Origin: Coleofasciculus sp040219735
Lineage (GTDB): Bacteria; Cyanobacteriota; Cyanobacteriia; Cyanobacteriales; Coleofasciculaceae
Assembly (NCBI GenBank): GCA_040219735.1
Contig: JAVJRX010000100.1
Direction: 5' to 3' (one strand)
Length of the DNA: 64,000 nucleotides
Below are positions 49,901-58,576 of this stretch, piece after piece (position 1 is the first letter of the stretch; each line of letters starts with the position of its first letter). Under the pieces are notes generated by a model, which saw only the letters and a program-made list of their open reading frames with translations, was not told where the DNA came from and searched no databases. The position numbers were made by a program, and so were the translations under genes.

Positions 49901-51274
49901 CTAAACAATCGCTGGGGCTTTCTGTTGCCGACGTTGCTTGAGAACCATTCGCAGGTTGCCAGGAGGCGCGATCGTTAAACCTCGACGCATCGGTTTCACC
50001 GGACGATTATCGGTTAGTGCGAGTTCAAATTGTGACAAAATAGTCGCCAGCACCAGCTTCATTTCCAATAGTGCCAATGCTGAACCAATACAGCGGCGGT
50101 TACTTCCACCAAAGGGAAAATACTCGTAAGGGGAATATTGCCGTTCTAGAAAACGTTCTGGTTTAAACTGCTTTGGTTCGGGATAGATATCTTCCCGATG
50201 ATGGACTAAATAAATAGAAGGCATAAATGCTGTACCCGCTTCAAATTGATATCCGATGATTTCCATAGGTGACTTGAGAATCCGAATGAAGGTACTTGGA
50301 GCAATGGGATAAATTCGCAGGGTTTCTTGACAGACGGCTGTCAGATAGGGAAGCCGAGAAATTGCCATTGGATCACCCTCTGCATCCAACGTTTCTAATT
50401 CCTCAAGCAATTTCTGACGCACATCTGGCAGATAATGAATCCAATACAACGCCCAAACCAGTGCAGAAGCCGTAGTTTCATGACCGGCAATCAGAAGAGT
50501 CATTAACTGATCATGTAATTCCTCATCCGTCATCGGCTCACCCGCTTCATCTCGCGCCCATAGGAGTAATGTTAAGATATCTGTGCCAGACCCATCACCT
50601 TGCTCCCGACGTTCGCGAATCTCATCAAAAATCAACTGTTTGATCTGCTGCTTTAACTGCAAAAAATGCCCCCATGGACTCCACGAACCCCAATCCTGTC
50701 GCAACCAAGGGAAAAACAGCAGAGTGGAACTGAGGGGAGAGTCAAAGGATGCTAGGAGGGTACTCAGCAGATGTCTAAGTTTGATGTAACGTTCTCCGTG
50801 ATCCAAGCCAAACACGGCTTGTAAAATCACCCGCAGGGTAATCTCTTGGGTATAGGTACGAATGATCAACGGTTGACCCACTGTCCATTCTGCCGTTACC
50901 GTTTCCGTAATATCGCAAATAAGCTGACTATACTCTCGCAAGCGATCGCCATGAAAGGGAGGCATCAGCAGGCGGCGTTGGCGCTGATGGGGTTCACCAT
51001 CTAACATCAGCAGTGAGTTATCCCCGACTAAATAGCGTAATACCCCATTTCCTCGACCCGATTCAAATAACTCTGGATCAGCCGTAAAGATCTCTTTAAT
51101 TGCCTGGGGATTGCTGACATAGACAAAGGGAGGAGCCTTATCCCCGCCAATTTTGAACATATCTCCATACCGTTGAGCATAATCCTCTAGGTAGTCCAAG
51201 GGACGAAAAATCAGCTTAATTATCCGGAAAATTCTGAGAAATCGGGGTGTGCGCGGACCTGTGAGTGGTTTCAT
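49901..51274 (-). CDS. Cytochrome P450 (CYP110-like)
   Basis: 457 residues, soluble. The heme loop FPFGGSNRRCIGSALALLEM holds the axial Cys395; the I-helix oxygen-binding motif is LIAGHETTASALVW, the K-helix ExxR is QETLRIYP, and PERF lies between. The N-terminal GPRTPRFLRIFRIIKLIFRPLDYL and the general pattern resemble CYP110 enzymes common in filamentous cyanobacteria, which oxidise fatty acids or terpenes. No ferredoxin or terpene cyclase is adjacent. A tail fragment of a paralogue lies 40 bases downstream. Confidence 0.92.
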   Translation of the reverse strand: MKPLTGPRTPRFLRIFRIIKLIFRPLDYLEDYAQRYGDMFKIGGDKAPPFVYVSNPQAIKEIFTADPELFESGRGNGVLRYLVGDNSLLMLDGEPHQRQRRLLMPPFHGDRLREYSQLICDITETVTAEWTVGQPLIIRTYTQEITLRVILQAVFGLDHGERYIKLRHLLSTLLASFDSPLSSTLLFFPWLRQDWGSWSPWGHFLQLKQQIKQLIFDEIRERREQGDGSGTDILTLLLWARDEAGEPMTDEELHDQLMTLLIAGHETTASALVWALYWIHYLPDVRQKLLEELETLDAEGDPMAISRLPYLTAVCQETLRIYPIAPSTFIRILKSPMEIIGYQFEAGTAFMPSIYLVHHREDIYPEPKQFKPERFLERQYSPYEYFPFGGSNRRCIGSALALLEMKLVLATILSQFELALTDNRPVKPMRRGLTIAPPGNLRMVLKQRRQQKAPAIV

Positions 51275-51405
51275 GGGGTTTTGCTCTTAGCGGCTACTCT
51301 TTTTATCTTGCCTAATTTTTCCCGATACGTTGCTCTAAAATTATCAAATTAAGTTATTCTACTTATATCTTAGGCAACCGCTAGGACAAGTCAAGAGCGG
51401 CACCA

Positions 51406-52032
51406 ATGACTCAAACTGTTCAGGCTTCCACTATCCAAATCGATGAATTAGAATCGAGTTTTGGTTTACAAGAAATCGTCGATCATCAATTTTTTCGGGA
51501 ATGGCAAGATAATTTACCAGAAATTGGTGCATGGGAAAAAGAATCATTAGATAGACTGAAAGCCGGATATCTGAATTTACTCAAGAAACCTCCATTCGCC
51601 GAAAATGCGATCAGAATGGCGGTTCTTCATCCCTTGCTATTCATCGCTGGATTTTATCTATCGCCGTTTACTGTAAAACCGGAAAAATCAATCACCATTG
51701 CTTTAAACGATGGAGATGGCTTAATTATCGAAGGACGCATTGATGTTTTAGTTTTTAAAGAGCAGTTTTGGTTAATGGTAATTGAAACGAAACGGGCAGG
51801 AATTAGTTTAGAAGCGGGAATTGCTCAACTCTTGGCTTATATGCGAGGAACACCTAATCCGGAAAAACCTGTATTTGGTCTGTTAACAAATGGGGGTCAT
51901 TTCGTGTTTGCCAAATTGGTTCACGGAGAAACCCCTCAGTACGCTTTATCAGATGAGTTTGTGCTGCGCCGACGGGAGAATGAGTTATATCGTGTCTTAA
52001 TCATCCTGAAACATTTGGCTCAATTAATTTAA
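51406..52032 (+). CDS. Stand-alone PD-(D/E)xK nuclease-fold protein (HsdR N-terminal-like)
   Basis: 208 residues. The core IIEGRIDVLVFKEQFWLMVIETKRAG supplies Asp113, Glu127 and Lys129 in the D-x(n)-ExK pattern of restriction-type nucleases, followed by a Gln-containing helix (AGIAQLLAYMRG) and FGLLTNGGHFVFAKL, like type I restriction R subunit N-termini. No helicase or methylase domain follows. Such single-domain proteins are common in cyanobacteria and of unknown role. A small gene with antitoxin-like size follows 46 bases downstream on the same strand. Confidence 0.75.
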   Translation: MTQTVQASTIQIDELESSFGLQEIVDHQFFREWQDNLPEIGAWEKESLDRLKAGYLNLLKKPPFAENAIRMAVLHPLLFIAGFYLSPFTVKPEKSITIALNDGDGLIIEGRIDVLVFKEQFWLMVIETKRAGISLEAGIAQLLAYMRGTPNPEKPVFGLLTNGGHFVFAKLVHGETPQYALSDEFVLRRRENELYRVLIILKHLAQLI

Positions 52033-52078
52033 CCCGTTAGACTGAAATCAGGTATACCTTACCCACCCGACGTAAAAT

Positions 52079-52357
52079 ATGATCAGAATTACACTTGAAC
52101 TTTCATCCGAAGTGGAAGCGAAACTAAGGGAAAGCCTTGTCCGTCATGACGCTACAGAGATGCGCCAATTATTAGCTGAAGCTTTTTCTCCCACAGTGGA
52201 AAGGTTGCTAAAGCAAGCATCCGAACCATCACCATCAAATGATGAGTTTGAGTTCATCGCCGATCAGTTAGCGGAGGAATTTGCCGCTTGTGTTGGATCT
52301 GATGCACCAATGTTATCTGATTATGCTGTGAGTCGTGCAGGTATTTATTCAAATTGA
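52079..52357 (+). CDS. Small acidic protein, possible antitoxin-like
   Basis: 92 residues. It starts MIRITLELSSEVEAKLRESLVRHDATEMRQLLAEAF, a strand-helix-helix pattern seen in some antitoxins and DNA-binding ribbon-helix-helix proteins, and ends in an acidic helical tail (FEFIADQLAEEFAACVG). No toxin of PIN or RelE type follows. It is probably in an operon with the nuclease-fold gene. Function not assigned. Confidence 0.55.
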   Translation: MIRITLELSSEVEAKLRESLVRHDATEMRQLLAEAFSPTVERLLKQASEPSPSNDEFEFIADQLAEEFAACVGSDAPMLSDYAVSRAGIYSN

Positions 52358-52445
52358 TGTACTTTGAATTAAATATCATAAACCCGATCAATATCTTTTT
52401 CTTAATCTAAACCATCAACTTTAATTTTGTCCGACTACTCATTGT

Positions 52446-53249
52446 TCATTTCAACGTTTTTGGTAAAGGCGATCGCGTCCCTATTTCATACCCCCGCTTT
52501 TCAATCAAACGCTCCAACTCTTCCACCCGCTTTTTGGGTGCTGGATGGGTTGACACAAAGGCAAAATTAGCTCCCGGTTTCTCACTCATTCGCTCAAAAA
52601 AGTCTGTGGCTCCCGCGACATGTCCGTAAGTGTCATCTAATAACATTAAGCCAAACGCATCCGCTTCCTTTTCCTGAGACTGAGAATACTGCGATCGCGC
52701 AATTGTCTCCACCGCCGCCGAAGCGACTGATTGCAAGGCTCCCACGTCCCCAATAAAATAGGCTAAGGCTACCCGTACCACCAAGACTCGTCCTAAACCC
52801 CGCAGGTGATCTCGGTGAGCAAAATGACCCAATTCATGGGCTAATACCATCATCAATTCATTCTCAGACTCTGCTTGTTCCAGTAAACCCTGATAAATGA
52901 CAATAGCATCTCCGGGTAACGCCATAGCATTCACCGTAGACTCTGGCAAATACAGCACCTGATAATCCCGCCTGTTTTGCTGTTCGGCGGGAAGTTCCTG
53001 TTCCAAACGATCTAATAATTGGTTCAGGGTATCTTGAGTCGGGGACGGTTTAGCTTGTTTCTCATAAACTGGCACAATTACCGCACCCAATTTTTGCTCC
53101 ACACTGGGCGGAATCATCCCAATTAAACCATTTACCAGAAGATTTAATAGCCAGAGAACAGCCACAATAAATCCAATAAATAGCCCCAATAAAATTAGGA
53201 GTTGGCGATTACCCGGCGGGGGATTGCGATTTATTGGATCATTGGACAT
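52446..53249 (-). CDS. M48-family zinc metalloprotease
   Basis: 267 residues. One N-terminal membrane helix (15-42) anchors a periplasmic or cytoplasmic-face peptidase domain. The zinc site is HELGH (His138, Glu139, His142) in MMVLAHELGHFAHRDHLRG, with the third ligand in SQEKEADAFGLMLL. The HPAPKKRVEELERLI segment near the C-terminus is typical of M48 family members such as BepA/LoiP. It likely degrades or processes envelope proteins. The gene is divergently flanked by a REP palindrome upstream. Confidence 0.88.
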   Translation of the reverse strand: MSNDPINRNPPPGNRQLLILLGLFIGFIVAVLWLLNLLVNGLIGMIPPSVEQKLGAVIVPVYEKQAKPSPTQDTLNQLLDRLEQELPAEQQNRRDYQVLYLPESTVNAMALPGDAIVIYQGLLEQAESENELMMVLAHELGHFAHRDHLRGLGRVLVVRVALAYFIGDVGALQSVASAAVETIARSQYSQSQEKEADAFGLMLLDDTYGHVAGATDFFERMSEKPGANFAFVSTHPAPKKRVEELERLIEKRGYEIGTRSPLPKTLK

Positions 53250-53262
53250 AGAAAATTCGTTC

Positions 53263-53282
53263 GTAGTAAGCGCTTTAGCGCT
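53263..53282. repeat. REP palindrome on the downstream side of the RAYT gene
   Basis: GTAGTA followed by the hairpin AGCGC-ttta-GCGCT. Its inverted partner closes the element at 53930-53973. Confidence 0.85.
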
Positions 53283-53286
53283 CTAA

Positions 53287-53898
53287 TTAATGACCATCTT
53301 GCTCAAAATCATCCCAATCCTTACCGTAGTCACGCACAGGATATTCAATCCACGCATCTCTCAACCACTGGCGTCCGAAATTTTCTAAATACCAATGAAC
53401 ACTACTTTCACGCCAATCATAAGGAGATTGGCTCAAGCCATGTTTGACTGGATTGTAATGGATATAGTTTAAGGTAGCAAAATAATGTCGCTCTGATCGA
53501 ATAGCGCGATCGCTATAACGATACCACACCTTACGACTGGTTACATTATCGTCCCGATTCCATTGATAAGAAGTACGACCATGTACTAAGCGAAATAAGC
53601 GACTCAACTCATCAAAATTAGTCAGAGGTACCAGGAGATGATAGTGATTTGGCAGAACAACCCAGGCGCGGATTTCCATCCCAGCAGTTACGAACGCATC
53701 AAATAGCAAATTGAGTAACTCTTGGCGGCGATATTCATCCTTAACATGGCACTTGTGTTCATAACAAGCTGCTGTTAAGAGATAAAATTCCTTGTCAGTC
53801 ACAACATGGGGAGGCGCGTGAGGTGGATAACCACGAGACAAACGTTGCTGAACTAATTCAGCTCGTTGTGTGGGAGTTAGTTGGCGATATTCATACAT
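53287..53898 (-). CDS. REP-associated tyrosine transposase (RAYT, Y1/HUH family)
   Basis: About 203 residues from MYEYRQLTP. The HUH motif is LPNHYHLLV (His85 and His87 from this start), and the catalytic tyrosine lies in HYFATLNYIHYNPVKHGL. GMEIRAWVVLPNHYHLLV is the standard TnpA_REP signature. RAYTs are single-copy relatives of IS200/IS605 transposases that act on REP hairpins. Matching GTAGTA-type palindromes flank the gene at 53263 and 53930, and a further copy lies at 8712, so the gene and its substrate set are both visible in this window. Confidence 0.88.
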   Translation of the reverse strand: MYEYRQLTPTQRAELVQQRLSRGYPPHAPPHVVTDKEFYLLTAACYEHKCHVKDEYRRQELLNLLFDAFVTAGMEIRAWVVLPNHYHLLVPLTNFDELSRLFRLVHGRTSYQWNRDDNVTSRKVWYRYSDRAIRSERHYFATLNYIHYNPVKHGLSQSPYDWRESSVHWYLENFGRQWLRDAWIEYPVRDYGKDWDDFEQDGH

Positions 53899-53929
53899 AA
53901 TATTCTGACTCGTATGTATGTGTATGTAT

Positions 53930-53973
53930 GTAGTCGGCACTTTAGTGCCTAGAAGCGCTTTAGCGCTTACTAC
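53930..53973. repeat. Double REP (BIME-like) element upstream of the RAYT gene
   Basis: GTAGTC, hairpin GGCAC-ttta-GTGCC, linker taga, hairpin AGCGC-ttta-GCGCT, then TACTAC. The order matches the element at 8712-8756. A gtatgtat microsatellite precedes it at 53912-53930. Confidence 0.85.
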
Positions 53974-53976
53974 TAA

Positions 53977-54675
53977 CTAATTATTACTCTTCGTCGGGCG
54001 GAAGGGATTTAAGAAATTAATCAAACTATAGAGTTCTCTCGACTGCACCCACAAACGCCCTTCTCCATTAAACCGACAAACTAATCCTTCCCCCCCTAAA
54101 AGTCCCGTTCTTAATCCACGAAACGATAAACCGCCCAACATTTCTACGTTGTAATTTAACGTATCTTCAAATGCCACAATGTAACTGGTATCTACCACAT
54201 AATCCCCAGCCACGGGAATTTCTATAATCGCCCCATAAGAACTAAACCAAATATCCCCTGTCCCAGTTGCCCGAATTAAAAACAATGATTCGCCACTAAA
54301 AAAGCCTTTAAACCCTTGAAACTTGGTATCTATCTCTACCGTGGGACTGGCGGCGACAAATCCAGAGGATTGAATCATTAAGCCATTCCCTTGCAAGTAA
54401 TAATGACAAATATCTCCCGGTACTCCGGGCGAAACATACAACTCTCCTGATTTGCCTTCAGCGGTAAACTCACTAATAAAAAAAGACTCACCACTCACCA
54501 TTCGCCCAAGTCCTTTCATTAAGCCACCCTTAGCCCTGGACTTCATTTTTATACAAGTATCCATTGCTGCCATAGCACCGGATTCAACTAAAACCGTTTC
54601 ATTGGTTTTCAAGTTAAGAACCAAAGAAGCATAAGACGGTGAATGCTCTATTTTATAGGAGATTTGATGACTCAT
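53977..54675 (-). CDS. AIM24/TIGR00266 family protein, copy 3
   Basis: 232 residues. Beta-rich AIM24 fold with MSHQISYKIEHSPSYASLVLNL, VESGAMAAMDTCIKMKSRAKGG, ESFFISEFTAEGKSGELYVSPG and GEGRLWVQSRELYSL. It is the last of three paralogues on the same strand at 54.0-56.1 kb. Pairwise resemblance is clear in the GGLFSGESLF-type motif and the GAYVVDTGHIVAFE-type motif. The family's role in bacteria is unknown; the mitochondrial homologue AIM24 affects inner-membrane organisation. Confidence 0.85.
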   Translation of the reverse strand: MSHQISYKIEHSPSYASLVLNLKTNETVLVESGAMAAMDTCIKMKSRAKGGLMKGLGRMVSGESFFISEFTAEGKSGELYVSPGVPGDICHYYLQGNGLMIQSSGFVAASPTVEIDTKFQGFKGFFSGESLFLIRATGTGDIWFSSYGAIIEIPVAGDYVVDTSYIVAFEDTLNYNVEMLGGLSFRGLRTGLLGGEGLVCRFNGEGRLWVQSRELYSLINFLNPFRPTKSNN

Positions 54676-54765
54676 GATAATTTATCCTTGATTTATTTTT
54701 CCCACCACTTCAGTCCACTTACAGTTAAGTAAGGGACGATACTGAACTTAAATATTTTACTGTGT

Positions 54766-55443
54766 TCATCGCGGCGGTAGTTGAGAACCCACCTGATGAC
54801 CAAAAGCACCAGGATTGTGAGTTTGGCAATAGAGGTTTCCTTGTCCTTTAAATCGACAAACCAGTCCTTCTCCGCCCAAAAAGGCACTCAGCAAACTCGA
54901 TCCGGCTTTGGTAATATCAAAAGTCAGACTTTTTTCAAAAGCGACAATATGACCAGTGTCCACAACATATTCTCCATTGACAGGCACTTTATAAATTCCG
55001 CCAAATGAAGTTAACAACACAACCCCATAGCCGCTAAGACTCAACCAAAAAATGGATTCACCTGAAAACAGAGATTTAAACCCTTGAAAGCCGAGATCAA
55101 TATCAACTCCTGACTCGCTAGCCAAATAGGATGTCGCCTGAACCACTAACTCTTTACCCTTCATCTCATAGAGGAGAAGATCACCCATAAGTTTAGGGGC
55201 GAGAAAGACTTCACCCCCCGCCCTTGGTGAACGGAAAACACTTAAAAATAGCGATTCCCCCGCCACCATTCGTTTGAGTCCGCCCAAAATACCGCCACCC
55301 TTTCCCTGGCGCAATGTGGTACTTGTATTAATGGAACCATTCATAGCAATCATGCAGCCAGCTTGCGCCACTAATTCTTCATTAGCGTCCAGAACAACAC
55401 GCGCGATCGCACTATCTGGTTGATGCAACAGTTCAATATTCAT
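54766..55443 (-). CDS. AIM24/TIGR00266 family protein, copy 2
   Basis: 225 residues, same fold as its neighbours: ELVAQAGCMIAMNGSINTSTTLRQGKGG, RMVAGESLFLSVFRSPRAGGEVFLAP, FQGFKSLFSGESIFWLSLSGYGVVLLTSFGGIYKV, NGEYVVDTGHIVAFEKSLTF and GEGLVCRFKGQGNLYCQTH. It starts 24 bases after the stop of copy 1. A tandem duplication with divergence is likely, and a heteromeric complex is possible. Confidence 0.87.
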   Translation of the reverse strand: MNIELLHQPDSAIARVVLDANEELVAQAGCMIAMNGSINTSTTLRQGKGGGILGGLKRMVAGESLFLSVFRSPRAGGEVFLAPKLMGDLLLYEMKGKELVVQATSYLASESGVDIDLGFQGFKSLFSGESIFWLSLSGYGVVLLTSFGGIYKVPVNGEYVVDTGHIVAFEKSLTFDITKAGSSLLSAFLGGEGLVCRFKGQGNLYCQTHNPGAFGHQVGSQLPPR

Positions 55444-55467
55444 TGTGGAAAAATTTGGAGTTTTATA

Positions 55468-56136
55468 TTAACGCAATTTTGGTTGCAAATAGCTGACTAA
55501 ACCACTAATACTGCGAGACTGGAGATAAATTTCTCCTGTACCCGTGAGTCGATTAATGAATCCTTCGCCAGAAGTCATTGAACCAAATAAACCGCCCGCC
55601 AAGCCAACATTCATGCGAATCGTCGGTTCATAAGCAACTAAATGACCCGTATCGACAATAAAATCACCGTTAACCCGCTTTTTCGTCAATCCACCATAGG
55701 CACCAAAAAATACCTTACCCTGACCCTTAACTTGAAGTTTGAATAACCCTTCTCCAGAAAACCAACTCTTCAAACCCGCCCACCGCACACTTAGTTTGAC
55801 GCCAGAGGTATGGCAAATATAAGCACCGGGTTGAAAGCAAAAGGAACGTCCGCCCAAGTCCACACCAACAATGTCGCCAATGGTGGACTGAGTGAGAACT
55901 AAGGTTAAGGGTTGTTGCGTTTTATTATGAAATGTATTAACAAATAACGATTCTCCCCCAAAGAACTTTTTGAGTAAGCCTGAGATAAAACCACCCGAAA
56001 ACTCCGTCTTCACGGTGAGTCTACCATCCATACTGGTCATCGCACCTGCTTGGGCTGTGATTCTGTCACCGGGATTGAGTGTCAGGAAAATAGCGGCAAA
56101 TGCTGGCTTGTAGCGAATTTCATAGTCCACTGCCAA
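55468..56136 (-). CDS. AIM24/TIGR00266 family protein, copy 1
   Basis: 222 residues and the first gene of the triplet. Motifs RITAQAGAMTSMDGRLTVKTEFSGG, FFGGESLFVNTFHNKTQQPLTLVL, GLKSWFSGEGLFKLQVKGQGKVFFGAYGG, NGDFIVDTGHLVAYEPT and GEGFINRLTGTGEIYLQSRS. It is the most divergent of the three in the loop before the second GES motif. A Ser/Thr kinase gene lies upstream on the same strand after 156 bases. Confidence 0.87.
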   Translation of the reverse strand: MAVDYEIRYKPAFAAIFLTLNPGDRITAQAGAMTSMDGRLTVKTEFSGGFISGLLKKFFGGESLFVNTFHNKTQQPLTLVLTQSTIGDIVGVDLGGRSFCFQPGAYICHTSGVKLSVRWAGLKSWFSGEGLFKLQVKGQGKVFFGAYGGLTKKRVNGDFIVDTGHLVAYEPTIRMNVGLAGGLFGSMTSGEGFINRLTGTGEIYLQSRSISGLVSYLQPKLR

Positions 56137-56292
56137 ATCTCCTACAACGTAGAGATATTATTTAGTTTGACAGTAATGGTGCCAATGTCCAGATTTCTTA
56201 AAAAAAATAAACCCTGGTTAAAAAAATATAACGGCAAAGGGATTGGCGTGAGGTATGACCCTTCATCCTTGACATAAGACGGAGGACAGCCG

Positions 56293-57321
56293 TTAAACGT
56301 TTGACCAAAATGTCATTGGGTAAACGCTACTCACTGGCGTATGCATCACGGAGGAGACTGGTGTTTGCACTGGTGTGGGTTGTTGAGGGATTGATGCAGG
56401 TTTAAACAAGAACCAAGCCGCAATTAGACCTAACACACCAACGACGGCGGCGATCGCAGCAATCCAGATCAGGGGAGACTTCTGGCGTTTTGCTCCAGGG
56501 ATTTGGCGCTGCAATCCCAGTAAATCTAGCCATTCCTGTATGGTTTGCGGGCGTTCATCAACCTGTAGCGCCATACCGATGAGGATCACTTCATTGGTGC
56601 GATCGCTAATTTGTTCATTGATCTGTTTTGGCGGAATTAATCGCGCTTTAGACAGACAGCGATCCATTGCCGTTGGCGGAATTTCTCCCGTAACTAAAAA
56701 GTATAGCGTTGCGGCTAATGAATAAACATCCGTATAAGCTCCTAGGGGAGTTTCTACATTATAAAGCTCTAGGGCATCAAACCCATCGGCTGTATGAGTA
56801 TCAACCGTTGTTGATGCATCATTACATTCTCGCGCTAAGCCAAAATCAATTAACACGGCTTCTGATTGACCCGTTCGTAACCGAATATTACTTGGCTTTA
56901 CATCCCGATGGATTAACCCCGCCTCGTGAATCACTTTCAGTGCTTCGCCAATTTGTTGGATATAAAGCAGCGCTTCTGATTCTGGCAAACCTTTTTGGCC
57001 ATGGCGGGCTAAATCGACACCATCGAGATACTCCATAACCATGCCAACCTGGTGTCCTTCGACCAACGGTTCTTTAACTTGCACCAGATTAGGATGTCGG
57101 CATTTTACTAGCTTTACAGCTTCGCACAAAAACGTTTCCTGAAGCTGATCGACTTCCGGTTGGCTGAAGTCGTGGATCAACTGATCACTCAGGGTTTTGA
57201 TCACCCATTGATTTTTCTTGCGATCGCTAGCCAGATAGGTAACGCTAAATTGTCCGCGTTTTAATTCTTTTTCCAGAATATAATTGTTGCCATGCAACTT
57301 CTGTCCAGAAGACCAAGTCAT
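56293..57321 (-). CDS. Membrane-anchored serine/threonine protein kinase
   Basis: 342 residues. The kinase domain covers about 14-270: a glycine-loop variant, KRGQFSVTYLA, ATP-binding Lys42 (WVIKTL), catalytic loop LIHRDVKPSN (Asp140), DFG as VLIDFGLAREC (Asp159), and an APE-like segment before YTDVYSLAATLYFLVTG. One membrane helix (about 283-306) is followed by a short Pro/Thr tail of about 35 residues outside, with no sensor domain. The family is the Hanks-type PknB-like kinases of cyanobacteria. It precedes the AIM24 triplet on the same strand; whether those are substrates is unknown. Confidence 0.88.
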   Translation of the reverse strand: MTWSSGQKLHGNNYILEKELKRGQFSVTYLASDRKKNQWVIKTLSDQLIHDFSQPEVDQLQETFLCEAVKLVKCRHPNLVQVKEPLVEGHQVGMVMEYLDGVDLARHGQKGLPESEALLYIQQIGEALKVIHEAGLIHRDVKPSNIRLRTGQSEAVLIDFGLARECNDASTTVDTHTADGFDALELYNVETPLGAYTDVYSLAATLYFLVTGEIPPTAMDRCLSKARLIPPKQINEQISDRTNEVILIGMALQVDERPQTIQEWLDLLGLQRQIPGAKRQKSPLIWIAAIAAVVGVLGLIAAWFLFKPASIPQQPTPVQTPVSSVMHTPVSSVYPMTFWSNV

Positions 57322-57520
57322 TGCTCAAAATTCATGATACATATCATCGATTTTGGCATAGTCTGAAGAGAATGTGGGATGAATTTCCCAGAACTGAGAT
57401 TATTGACTAGGCGCAAAATGGTAATTTATTAATCAGAGAATAATCCCGCTCTTTTGGTTTGAGATTGAGGCCGCGATCGCCCTTGTCCTAATTATCCTAG
57501 TTTGACAGACTAGCCCTCGC

Positions 57521-58573
57521 TTATTTAACCACATATAAACGTAAGTTTTTTCGGGCTTCTACATCAAATCTTAATCCCACTTCCATGCCACGGATTGTCT
57601 TTACTGACTCCTGAACAGCATCATTAATGCGAATACTTTGAATCCTTGCCAATTGACAGTATGCTTCACCCATAAGAAAAACACTTGTTCCAACTGATAA
57701 AGTCGTTTCCTCTACCTTAGCAACTGCCGCTTGGGGTTTCTTCAACCATTCCGTAATTCGACCAATTTCTTGAGCCTGACCTGTTGATGTTTGCTGTTCA
57801 ATAATTTGACAATTCACCAACTCAGCTAGCGCTTGACACAACGCTTCAACAAAATCACATAATTCTAGCAGTGCATTTGAACTTAATATAGTATCGATGA
57901 AAGCACCGTGGGCAGCATCATTTCGATAGTCAATAAGTTCATTGAGTTCTCCTTCTGCTGTATTTTCACTCCCTCTAATTTCTTCAACAAAATACTTAAT
58001 TTTTCTATGCTTTTCAACCCAGCTCCAAGCCTGGGAAATACCAGCATCAGCGAATAATTTATCTAAAGTATTTTTGCGTAAGTTCTGCTCGTGCAATAGA
58101 AATGCATCCGGGAGTAGTTCATACTTTTCTCCAGTACCACTAGCTCCATAAAATAATCCTCGAATAACCTCTTCAACAGAAAGATGTCCAAATCTATTTT
58201 TTGTTATATCTAACAGTAACCGGGCTACACCTACTCGATGTGTATTACAAATTCTGTCTCCCAAATCTGCATAAACTGGAAATAAATCTGGCAGGAGTTG
58301 TATCCATTCTCGAATTAAGTCTTCAACAAAACGCTCATAAATGGCGTATAACCGCGTTACTACAGCACAATGATCGTAAATTCTCCAGTTTCTAGCTTCT
58401 GGGGCATTCTGTGTTAGTTCATCAATGATAGAGTTTGCTTGCGTTCCCCGTTCCTGTGCGATTATACTCTTGATTCCAAAAACATTTTCTCTAAGTCTTT
58501 CGTTAACTTGGATAATAGAACGAACAGTAGAAATATTGATCTGTACGGTTTTCAGAAGCTCTTGAAACATCAT
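57521..58573 (-). CDS. HEPN-domain protein of the MAE_28990/MAE_18760 type (putative RNase effector)
   Basis: 350 residues, all helical. The C-terminal half of the HEPN domain has NELIDYRNDAAHGAFID, giving the R-x4-H ribonuclease motif with Arg217 and His222, and the N-terminal part RLYAIYERFVEDLIREWIQLLP fits the same family, named after Microcystis proteins. Families of this kind are RNA-cleaving effectors in toxin-antitoxin and phage-defence modules. The ATG is 3 bases after the stop of the DUF262 gene, so translation is probably coupled. The last 100 residues (VGTSVFLMGEAYCQLARIQ, GMEVGLRFDVEARKNLRL) are strand-rich and may sense or bind the partner. Confidence 0.8.
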   Translation of the reverse strand: MMFQELLKTVQINISTVRSIIQVNERLRENVFGIKSIIAQERGTQANSIIDELTQNAPEARNWRIYDHCAVVTRLYAIYERFVEDLIREWIQLLPDLFPVYADLGDRICNTHRVGVARLLLDITKNRFGHLSVEEVIRGLFYGASGTGEKYELLPDAFLLHEQNLRKNTLDKLFADAGISQAWSWVEKHRKIKYFVEEIRGSENTAEGELNELIDYRNDAAHGAFIDTILSSNALLELCDFVEALCQALAELVNCQIIEQQTSTGQAQEIGRITEWLKKPQAAVAKVEETTLSVGTSVFLMGEAYCQLARIQSIRINDAVQESVKTIRGMEVGLRFDVEARKNLRLYVVK

Positions 58574-58576
58574 GAC

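Noticed and set aside
54693..54887. Minus-strand frame between AIM24 copies 2 and 3
   Set aside because: It overlaps the end of copy 2 in another frame and has no own start signal.
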